A stretch of 64,000 nt of DNA from Anaspis maculata. Its lineage: Eukaryota > Arthropoda > Insecta > Coleoptera > Scraptiidae. Both the position numbers and the translations under genes were made by a program. A model generated the notes under the pieces. The model saw only the letters and a program-made list of their open reading frames with translations, had not been told where the DNA came from and did not search any database. The DNA lies in contig OX421962.1 in NCBI GenBank assembly GCA_949128115.1, positions 10,076,262-10,140,261 on the forward strand, read 5' to 3'. How positions within the stretch are numbered: the first letter of the stretch is position 1; the number at the start of each line of letters is the position of its first letter. Below are positions 24,201 to 36,200 of this stretch, piece by piece.

Positions 24201-27200
24201 ATTCAAGGAAATTCTCGCTACGGAATTGATATGTTTTAAGAAATTCTCGCTACGAAGTTGATACCTTCATCGGATTTGTCATTACGAACTTGTTGAACAT
24301 AGTGAAATTCTCACTATGAAGTTGATGAGCTTAGAGAAATTTCCGCTACGGAGCGAAGTTCTTACTATAAAATTGATTAATTCAGTGAAATTCTACTATA
24401 AAAATCGAGATAAAAATGACAAATTTCATCGAGATTTTCACTATGAAGTTGTCGGATTTGGGGAAATCTTCGCAACGAAGTGAAATTCTCACTACAAGGT
24501 TGATTACTTGGCACAGTTTTCGCTATGAAGTAATGAATTTGGAGAAAGTCCCGCTACAAGGTTGATGACTTCAGCGAAATTGATTCTCCTCATTATAAAA
24601 GTGCTGAATTATGTGGAATTCTCACTACAAAATTGATGAATGTAGCACAATGCTCGCTGTGAGATTCATGAATTTCATACAGTTTTCACTACGAAGTTGG
24701 TGACTATGATACAATTCTCACTATGAAGTTACGAATTACATCTTACATATTTTTATCATTCTTATTATTGTCCCTAAGAAATTTCACCTTCGGCGCCAAC
24801 ACGCCCGCTTCGCTCGCGGACTCAAGGTTGGATTGGCGGTTTCGGATTCTTGCCCGGGGCGCCAAAAGTGCCAAGGCCGGCACTGTTTGAACGTTTGGAG
24901 TTCGAAGCAGTGCCTTTTGTTCGAGCAATTAATAAGTTAACGAGCCTTGACGTAAAAAAAAGCAAAATTAATCCGGTTATCTCGCATTTAAGTAATGTCT
25001 TTTTAGATGGAGGGGTGAAATACCTCTTTTTGCAGTACGTCGTTGACGCCGAAAAAGGCTAAACATTTGCATACAGACCTAGCAGAGTGTGTCGATTAAA
25101 ATCCTGATTTTTTTAAACTTTCCCATCCACACTTCTTGTTTTCTCAAGGAAAGGGTGTACCTAACATTCCCCATTGTTTGTTAGCAGCTGAGAAGAGCTG
25201 AAAATTTGTGTGAATTTTCTCCTTCTTGTGCTGAACAATATACTAGATTTCCTTATTTCTCCAATATGTGCTTCATGGTTGAATTAGGGAAAAGGTGTTG
25301 TAACCAACTCTTTGCTGGAATCATCCAATTACGACGAAAATGAGCCAAAAATGTGCATGCAAGTATGATAAAGTGAACAAGATCCTAGAATTCAATTTTT
25401 TTTCTTTCTTCGCATCGTACGGGTTTCCTAATTTTAGGGAAAAACCGGTTGTTTAGGTAGGTATTACGTAACTTCATATTATGGTGTATTTGACGACGCC
25501 GGCTGTCATTGCCGTAGCACAGTGGTTAACACGTTGGCATAGATAGTCGTTGCAGTTTACGGAAAAATCGCGAAAGAAAGTTGTTTATTGTCTTAATTAT
25601 CCTAATATATGAAGAGAGCGGTGATTCTCGCGTGAGCATCCTGTATATTCACTACATTGCTTGCTTTGCTTTTCTTGTTTCATGCAGATATGAAATTCCG
25701 CAGAGTATTTGCGTGTAGTTAAGTATGTTAATTTTTATCGAGCAATCTTCAAGGTCAAGGTAACATCCCCAGTACCCCCTAAGAAACTGGAGCTTTCCTT
25801 ATATCCATGCCGTTCATATCTAATTACTTTGACTTTCACTCTAGCTACCATGCAGTGGGTACATACGTTAAATATTTATGTGGAACGAAACAAAACAACG
25901 TTTATTTCCTCGTGGGTAACTACCTACAGGGTGATTATTTCTCCGCGGAAATCACGTTTTATGCGACAGTTTTTAACGGTAGATCAACCAAATTTTCAGG
26001 ATATGCTCCATCAATTACGTTCTTTAAGAAAATTAGGGCTTAGCAGAAACAGTAATCTGAAAAGATGGATGTATGTAAAACTTGTAGGTGTATTTTTTCA
26101 CATTTTGAATCACTTAAAAAAATATAGATAAAAATATAGATAAAAAAAGCATAGCTTGAAAACTGCTAACTGTTCTAGAGTGATTGAAAACGCGAGAAAA
26201 AGTATTAATCACCTTGTATTTGCAATGACTTTTATTTCTGAAAAAAAAAACGTGATTATGAGAGCAAATCCTCGAAATTTGGCTTTTCTCGGATGGAATA
26301 AGGCCTTATTCTGTATAAAAGACAATTTCCGTGGATAATGAATCACCCTGCACATACAAAATTCGAACTCTGCATTCCATTAGAAATTTAGAATATTTGA
26401 ACAATTCCTTGCATTTTATAATAGTCCCCCGGTACCTAGCCACCTCCTATACTAAGTTACAATTCCTGACTGCGCATTTTCCACAGTAGATAGGTAGTAG
26501 TTATGTCAGAGTGCAAGTTTTATAGGCGGTCATATGTTTCAAACCCAAATCAAGTATATTAGAATGAAGGTAATTTTCATGTATTTATTGCTTATTAGAA
26601 TATAAAAAAATGAATAATAATTTCTTAGATATTTCGCTTCTTATCATCGCTACATATGTTTACATTGTCTAAAGGAAATAGAGACCATTCATTATAAGTT
26701 GAATTGTTCTCATTCAACGAGTATACCTCGGAGTATACCTAATCTTTGAGCATGGCTTGTAGTACACCGCTTCAGTCGGGTGATTCGATTGCAGCAACGC
26801 TCAGCGAAGCCAAAAGCTGGATGGGAGAGCACCGGTAGCTGCTGCCATTGGGCGAGCCACTGGGCGGGTCTCATCTGATTATAGGCCGGCTGAAACTTCT
26901 TCTCGGGTGATCCTGGGCGAAACCAGGAAAATATTTCCCTATTTCCCAGCGAAATTCCAGGCGAAACATAGTCAATGGGCATTTGTCGAACTTTTAGCTC
27001 TAACCTGTCACCTTACGCAGTGACAGGCCCGGATTCATGAAATTTTTTTTGACTACTTTGAGAGCTTGGTGACATTTAGATGGCATCAACTACTCCAGCT
27101 ACACTGGCGTCATCTACAAAACTGTCACTATTTGCCCCCACCAGGTTGGCTTTTAGTGGCGGAGTTGGCTTTGATGTGTCAAAATATAACAGACTTTTTT

Positions 27201-30200
27201 CATATGTCAGATTATCACTGAATATTTTGACATATCAAATCTAATTTCAAATGGATTTTTTACTGATTACAGCACACTATAGGTATAGACAATACAAATA
27301 GAGAAGACCATATGTTATCACCACCGTCGTCACGGATATTGGGGCATCAAAAACCAGCCAACCTTTTTTTGAACGATGGACTCGCGTGGTTCCTACGCAA
27401 CCGTAAAAATCCGTGACGACATATGGTCTTTTCTATTTGTATTGTCTATACATTTGTGTGTTTTTACCTGAAATATATGCATATATTTGTTTTACATATA
27501 ATTTTCATGACCCAGCTACGCGCACGTGTACACCTATACCTACTACTTATTCTTCTTTACCATGAATAGTACATTATGTGCGGGACACAAGGTGGGATCC
27601 ATTAGGGTGAAATGATGGTTTTATTGATTATATGATAAATTTTGACATGTATAGGTAGGTATACGAACACACATTCCCATACACAAAATAGGGGGCATGA
27701 CAATCGTGGTGATATGATGTTTTCTATTTCACCTGCAATCTACATATTCAACGAATAACTTATTATCTGCTCTCTCCATTATTATTAGGAAAACACGAAA
27801 ACAGAAAGAACGTCCTTGGAAAGAGCAATCGATACAATACAGATAGAAAAACAAGCTCAAAACTCAATTTGGTGGGAATAAAATGGATGAGATTGTGTCA
27901 TGGGACTTGAATGGGAATTCATTAAAAAAAATTCAAAATGGATAAAACATTTGATTTGTAGATGAGGTGAGAGATACACTAATCCTCTAATCATGATTAT
28001 GCAGTGCTCTTGAAAATGTAAGGCAATAATTTGTACTTGTTCTTGACCGTGAGCTATTCACTGACCTATTTTCTTTCGACTTTGTATCATAACAAGAACA
28101 GTATTGATCAAGTGTGTGACAACGGAATAGAACCGCGTTTCGCTCCTTCCAAGACAAATCTGTGAAAAATTGTTCGTATTTTTGAAGCGTTTCACTTTTC
28201 ACTTGGAAAAATACTATTGTGGCACCATAATACTTTCCCAACTAAATAGTATCCAGAAGAATCCTATGGAAATTTTTGTCCGAAACGTCCCTTTGAAACT
28301 TAGTTGTAATGTAAGATTAAAAAAAAATGCCTTCAAAAACCGGGTCGTCCTGGTCAAAAGCTGGGTGAGCGGCCATCTCGGGTGGTAACGGCCAAGAAAA
28401 AAATTGAAAATTCGTAGCGCCCGACTGGGAGATGATGGAAAACTCCAATTGCAGACTGAATTTGATTCTTCTGTTATGTTGCTTCCTTCCGAATTTGCTT
28501 CCGATTCATAAGATAGATTTTGAATAATTCAATGATTAATCAAATGGCGAGTTTTTGAGCTTTGACCATTTTCTATTATTTAATATTTGACAGATGACAC
28601 ATGGAGAAATACTTACAACTTTTCTGAATACGGTTTCGAGATTCGAGAACACTAGTCGGAGGTATACCTACCTATACAGGGTGGTCCATTGAAAACGAAA
28701 CAGACAAATTTTCGGGCATCCGCCCTCATTTTTAGCGCACTTTCCCAAAAAATGGGGAAAAGGCGCATTTAGCTTCACTTTGTCCGTCCGTCCGTCCGTC
28801 CGTACCCGGGATAACTCCTCAGGGAAGAAAGATATCGATGTGGTGTAAATGCTGATCAATAGTACATATGTCCAGGATGTCAAGTTGACCTTTGGTTTTT
28901 TGTTATTCTGCCGCCATCTTTGATCCGCCATTTTGAATTTCTCTAAAAGTGATCCGATTGAAATGAAATTTGCAGACAATATGTGAACCACATAAAGATC
29001 TATCCAATTTTCGACAATTGATGCCCCGCCGCCATCCTGTATTCTCACTATTGAACATGTTTCGAAGTGATAGAACTAGGAGAATTATGCCTCAACGAAA
29101 AGAGATATTGATGTGGTGCCAACGCCAATCGAATGCATACGTGACCACCATATGAAGTTGACTAATAATTTTTGTCACTTGGCCGCCATCTTTGATCCGC
29201 CATTTTGAATTTCTCTGAAAGTGGCCTGATTTGAGTGAAATTTGCAGGCGATGTGAACTTCATCAAAATACATCCGATTTTGGACAAATGATGCTCTGCC
29301 GCCATCTTGGCCGCCATATTGAAATTTTTATCACTCAACGATTTCCATGGAGCTTGGGACTTACCTTTGTTTCGTATCATCATTCTTATTCTCCAGCCGA
29401 ATTCCAACATTCTGCCGCCATCTTGGCCGCCATATTGAAATCTCTTATTAGTGGAACGATTTTTGTGAAACTTGGAACTTACCCATCATTAGTACAATCA
29501 TTGTGATTTTTAAGCCAAATTTCATGATTCTGACGCTATTTTGGCCGCCAGATTGAATTTTTTCCCCAAATAACGGTAGAACCCTAATTAACATCTTGCG
29601 TTCACTAATTCTTCAAAAAGGAAGTGCGCTACTGAGCCTCATGCCCATGAGGCATATTCGCTTGTTCCAAAATAAGCCCGGACAGGTCAGCTTTGTTTTC
29701 AAGGGGGACGTTCAACTGCTATTGATTGACCCGTGGAGTTTCATCCCCGTAGTCTGCGTGGCAGCCCCTTCGAAAATTTCAAATGACAATTGGGGTTGAA
29801 TGATACATCGCTGTGTTCGATTCGATGCAAATTTTCCAAGATAATGCTAATTTCAGTGTTTTCGGAGGGTTACAGCCCCTTCTAGGAGGTTGGCTCGTAG
29901 TTGCCGAACCCATGACGGGGCTTATGTCCGTTCAGTAAACATATTACGGTATACAAACAAGTGAGGTCAAGTGCCCGAAACTTTGTCGGTTTCGTTTTCG
30001 GCGGGCCACCCGGTATAAGCACCATGGATCGGCCTACGCAGTAGTATAGTAGGTTCACTTGTACTATGACTCTAGTTGGCTGAGCAAATTTTCTACTTTA
30101 GCATTGTAGGCTTGCCGCTTCTTTACCTGGTGTGAAAGTGACTTCTCTAGAAGTGAAGTTATATTTTTTATCAAATTGATATTAAAATCTAGGAAAACTG

Positions 30201-33200
30201 ACTTTGTCATACGTGGAAATGCGACTAGAGGGGCGCAGAGCTGTATTACCGTCATTTAGACACCAGAACCCTACGGGGCCGCCTTGAATTCAAGTCATCT
30301 TGACGGCGGTCATTCGTGGTCGACAAAGACTCGTTCCGCCAAGGTTCAAAACGAAATCAAATTGAAAACTGAAGGTAATCACACTGAATCTACACAAAAA
30401 CATGAAAAAAATATTCAAGAAAATTTGTGACGTTTATTTTTGAAGATGTATGATATCAAAGGGTGGGACTTCGCCCTTCTCTATTTTTGTAAATCTGAGT
30501 GATTTTGGGGAGCTGTTTGTAATAGACTAATCAGTGAAAATTATCAACCACTGGGTGCGCACTGAACTTTGATTTAATTTACAGGGTGGTTCATCAATTT
30601 CAAAAATTCATTTTCCTTCAAAAACGCCACTAAAAATTCTTCTATCGAAACGAGAAGAGTCAAATCTCACTCTAAATTATTTTAGGAACCAATGGAATAA
30701 CTTACAGACATAATTGAAGAAAACTGGATTTTTGTGATTTGACTCACCCTGTATCGTAAACAGATATTCAGTGCATCACGCTTGCTGGTTGATAATTTTG
30801 ATTGTTTAGTCTATCGCAAATAGTTCCTCAAAATCACTTTGAATAATGAGAATAGAGAAGGGCGAAATCCCACCCTTTGAGCCCCCATATCTTCAAAAAT
30901 AAACGTCACAAATTTTTTTGAATATTTTTTCGTGTTCTTGAGCAGATTCCATTTATCGCTCTGGACTCGGAATGCGATACTTTTGAGACAACCTGTATAT
31001 CGACAAAGGGCATGTAAAATTAAATGAGAAGGGTAGGTATTTTTTCCTAATTTTTCAAGATCAATATTTTCGAAATTCTTGAACTGTCAGTGCTGTCAGC
31101 TGTCATGTGTTCTTGATCTTCATATGATCAAGTGGCAGTGGCAGTGGCAGTGGTAGTGGTCCGTGAATGGATTGGTGGTGGTCTGTGGATGGAAACATCC
31201 CAGACAGCACATAAACATTTTCAAAATGTTTGTGAAATATTAAAAGCCAAATATTATGATATTTATAAAATATTGGAATTCATTCAGTGAATATTGTATA
31301 AATATTTATTGAATGTTTTGATGTCCCGCTTTTTAATATTTGTACAATATTTGCCAAAAATATTTTGGAAACATTTAGAACCGGGTATTTTAAGAAATTT
31401 AAAAAAAAGTTTGTTTTTCTTCTTATCGGCCTTTTTTGGCCATAGGAGCTCGCCTTTATTTCATATACCATTGATTTAGCTGAAAAATTGACTTCCAAAG
31501 ACGACACAACACCCAGGCTACAGCAGGAATCGAACCCGCAATCTCCGCACCACAGGCAGATACTGACCACCTGTGCTACGGGGCCGTTGAGAAGATTCAG
31601 TGGTTCTGGGTAAACTACTATGTGAACACGCAGATGTCCGTCATATGAATTTTGCTAACTATATATCTGAAAGATTCAGCGGCTCATCCACTTTTAGGGA
31701 TACTCGGCTACCGCCTCGTCCCTAAACACGCGGATTTATCTGCGTACTTGCTACATGAATTACCAATTGGTGTCGAAATAAATTAAAATGACATATTTGT
31801 ACGAAACAAATAAAACAACGGATGTATTTCACGACATTATGAATCAGTTCAACCGTAACATAGAAAAAACCTATTTTAGGCCGTTAAAAAGGCAATTTCA
31901 GGACCGCAAACCGAGTTTTGCTAATTCAAGGCAAACTACACTTGAAGTCAAAGGGATGTGAAACGCTATCTCTTCAACACAAAACACAACACAGCTATAC
32001 AGGGTGTCCCGAAAATACACCGACAACGTTCTAGGACGGCTTCCTCTCATCAAAATAAGAAAAAAAGTTCCCATGAACATGGGTCCGGAAACGCTTTATA
32101 AGGGAGCTACAGGCCCCTAAAGGTGGGACCCTGAAGAGGGTTGTTTATTCAATATTTCCGAAATAGTTCAAGGAAAATCAATCAAACTTGACACATTTGA
32201 TAACCTTCTTACGCCTAACAAAATTTGAATGCCTAACAAAAATGAAGTTGCTTTGAAATAGTTTTTCTTTCGTCTTGAATATCGTAATTAAAAATTAGCA
32301 TTTCTGACCACGTTTTCATTCATTCAAACTCAAATATCTCGTAAACGGTGCGTCTATCGAGGTTGAACAGAGAAACCTTTTTTGAGCAGAAAACTCCAAT
32401 ATTCTATAATTTCTTGTTAAATTCAGAAACAATTCACATTCAAAAAAGTTAGGGTTATTTTTACCCCCACACCTCAGCCTGACCCACCCCTGGTAAATTA
32501 TTGTGAAATTAATCTTGCCTCATTTTGTTGGGCATAACAGGGTTCGTAGATGTGTCAAGTTTGATTGATTTCCCTTAAACGGTTTCGGAGATATTGAATA
32601 CAAACCATCTTCAGGGTCCCACTTTTAGGGGCCTGTAGCTCCCTTAGGAAGCGTTTCCGGACCCATGTTCATAGGAACTTTTTTTCTTGTTTTGATAAGA
32701 GGAAGCTGCCATAGAACGTTGTCGGTATATTTTCGGGACACCTGTATATTTCAAAGCTCCGTGCAAATGACCATAACAAAAACCGGAAACCACATTGCCT
32801 AGAATACTGTAAATATTAGAGAAATCAGTTCACTAAATATTTTGATAATATTTATTGCTAAATATTCAATAAATGTTCAAAATATTTGCTGAATGTTGGT
32901 GCAATATTTCACCTTAATATTCCTGTAATATTTGTAACGAATATTTTGTAAACATTTATAGAATGTTGTAAATATTCATAAACTCTACTACCAAATATTT
33001 TCAAAACATTTCGTGCTGTCTGGGATTAGGTAAATTCAAATTATATGACAAGAAAACTAAATTTACTGATGAAAAACCGTCACTCCGATAGCAGAATCTT
33101 GTTCTTGAAGTGAAATCTATCGACTTGTGTCTTTTTTCATGTAATAAAAATAATGAATTTTTGACATTTCACCTTACACTCTGTACTATTACCTGTGCTA

Positions 33201-36200
33201 TTGCCGAGCTGGTAATTGTTGACGACCACTATACTTCTCGACTTCAGCCACCAACTTTTCACGGTAGGTAGACACCACCACAACATCACGTTCGTCGACC
33301 GTAGTTTCCTGGGGAAACCACTATTTCCACTGTAAAATGCCCCTTCTTTCCATTACTTGTCCTACGACGTAAGTACATGCAAGAAGGAGACGTCCTATAT
33401 AGCTGTTTAAGTGGTTGCCTAACTCTTAGAAAATGCTAGTCGAGAAGTAGTCGTCGTCAACAATAGGCAGCGTGCACGTTTGACAGCTCACTGACATTGG
33501 AGGTAAAACAATGGTTATGTTTACATTGGAACTGCATTGGAATGGAGGAACTTCAGCATAAATCAGATAATTACACAGCAAGTTTGTGAGAAAAACTATT
33601 GAGAAATTGAAAGGTAAGTGGATAATTAATGTTTTCAACGTAATCCAGCTCACAATTTGCATTTCAGCATTGACTAGATGAGAGGATTCTTCATAATCAT
33701 GTCGGAGCTGTTGGCATCAAGTCGTAGGACGCAACAAAGATGTAGCCAAACATGCAGATATTAGGTTTTTTTGGTAAAAATCTTATAAAATGTAAGGCTT
33801 GTTGTACTAAGGGGTCATTTTTATCCAACAGGGTCCCCTCTGTCAAACCAACGGGGAAGAAATTTGATTGACCGCTGGCGATTGAGCAGCGACAAAAGTG
33901 GATGATTGCTTTCAAGAAACAGAGGACATCATGCACAGAGAAAAAACTAGTATACGGGCCTGTGTGCTCCCCTGCACTTTCATTCTGGCATAGAGTCATT
34001 CATGTTGGAGTGAAAGTAAAGATGAATTTATTCATCGACTTGAGTATACCCGAAGATAAAGCCGCTTAGATAAATATTCTAGTGAACAATCTGTAGGTTG
34101 TTTATCAAGTTGTTATAATTCTAGAATTTACATAATTGACTTCCAATGTTAAGAAATTATAATAGGTACTAGTGGCAGTAGTACATAATTTAGTTTACGA
34201 AACTTGTTTTTTTGTTTTATTTACCTACTTACCTAAATTTTAGGCACAATAAAAATGAATCGAAAATGCTTTTTTGTTTTTTTTATTTGTACAAATGAGA
34301 AAAAATACGAATTATTATTATCAACACTGTAAGAATGTTTTACAATAAAATGAACTTATGAAATGTTACAAAACGCCATCGTACAAAAAAAAACAAATCC
34401 ATATCTCTAATGGAATTATCGAATTTCATTCAAATTTAGGTACACAACTTGTATTATGATACCACTCGATCTTGCAGAATCCCGGAGTCACATGCAATAA
34501 GTGGTGATATCACTTCCACTTCAGCATGAACGATTTTATGCCAGAATGAAAGTGCAGGGGAGCACACAGGCTCGTATACTAGTTTTTTCTCTGTGCATGA
34601 TGTCCTCTGTTTCTTGAAAGCAATCATCCACTTTTGTCGCTGCTCAATCGCCAGCGGTCAATCAAATTTCTTCCCCGTTGGTTTGACAGAGGGGACCCTG
34701 TTGGATAAAAATGACCCCTTAGTACAACAAGCCTTACATTTTATAAGATTTTTACCAAAAAAACCTAATATCTGCATGTTTGGCTACATCTTTGTTGCGT
34801 CCTACGACTTGATGCCAACAGCTCCGACATGATTATGAAGAATCCTCTCATCTAGTCAATGCTGAAATGCAAATTGTGAGCTGGATTACGTTGAAAACAT
34901 TAATTATCCACTTACCTTTCAATTTCTCAATAGTTTTTCTCACAAACTTGCTGTGTAATTATCTGATTTATGCTGAAGTTCCTCCATTCCAATGCAGTTC
35001 CAATGTAAACATAACCATTGTTTTACCTCCAATGTCAGTGAGCTGTCAAACGTGCACGCTGCCTATTACCGCCGAGCTGAATAACGAAACGAAATCAAAT
35101 GAAAGGCCATTTTCCATTCAACAGTCTATTTTCTAAAAGCTAATTTGCCCTGAATACGCCTCTGTCCTTTCTGTGTACCTACGTCAAGCGTCAAGTTACT
35201 CAAGTTCACGTTACGCGAGTTCATTGTCCACTACACTGTAAAGTAAAACCGCGGCTAAATATACAATGTGCAACAATGATAAGAATTTATCTGGGAAACG
35301 TGCCTTTGTAAAAAAATTATCGACACAAATAACACAAGTTGATACGTACAATGACCTTCACACTACAGAAGACGCAAGACGAGACACCAGAAAGATAAAG
35401 ATTACTACGGGAGCATTGTTAACAGCGTACGAGAAGTGACAACGAGAACAAAACAAAAGTCGCACTGACACAAGCTCCGCGATGAAGATTGAAGATAAGG
35501 TTAGGAAGTGCAGATAATCCCAAAAATGTTTACAGCGACATTTACAAGGAAGTGAGTGTTTGTTTATTTTTTAATTAGGCATAATCAATTAATTACTACC
35601 GGCACAAGCCAGATAGGTAGCTGTTGTCTAATTTTTACCGTGTTTTTCCAGACTGTGTTAGAAGGACCTCCTGCCACCCACGAGGACGACAACTACTTGT
35701 ACAGTCATGGGTACATGCAAGCTGACGCTGATGGAAGCCCCACAAGAAGGTAGTTTTTACAATTTCAAAGATCTGCACAGCTATAAATCGCACAACAACA
35801 AGCCTAACCCCCGGTTGTAGGTACTAAAATAAATTTTTTGGTGCAACCAGGGGCAAGGGAATTTTTTATTAAATGAAACTGAAATTTAGACTATGTATTT
35901 TGATACACAGGTGGGGCGTACAGAAGAACAAATGGTGCAGGCCCTCTTGCATACCGATATCTCTGATTTGCATACTGATCTTCCTAGTAGTACTTTTACC
36001 GTTGCTGGACCATGCCACCGAAAAAGCCCTCCAAGAGATCAACAGGCACAAGCCGGATCCCTGCATCAACACCTGCAGGTATGCAATTTTTCATTTGTTT
36101 ACTGCAGTCACAATAATAACAGCCCTTCAGAGAGGTGTATTTGGGATAAAAATAAATTGCATGGTTCTTTCCATCAGAGTAAGCTATGAAAATTGACATT

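Larger units (their letters stand above)
31198..33025. mobile_element. 1.8-kb element with TCCCAGACAGCAC ends
   Basis: TCCCAGACAGCAC at the left faces GTGCTGTCTGGGA at the right. Both subterminal regions are rich in AATATTT-type phrases (TATAAATATTTATTGAATG; AATATTTATTGCTAAATATT). The interior carries a tRNA-like segment on the minus strand and a nested foldback (32000-32744). No transposase recognised and no clear target duplication. Confidence 0.75.

Noticed and set aside
31516..31585. A working tRNA gene
   Set aside because: Box-like sequences are present but the acceptor stem does not pair and it lies inside a transposon; classed as a SINE relic.
33426..33999. Minus-strand frames of 78 and 100 codons, mirrored at 34593-35136
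   Set aside because: Both are the same sequence read in the two arms of a foldback. I kept only the intron-like signal as a finding.
35526..35551. ATG at 35526 as the start of the PLD3-like protein
   Set aside because: Splicing from the GTGAGT donor at 35552 to exon 2 would put it out of frame.
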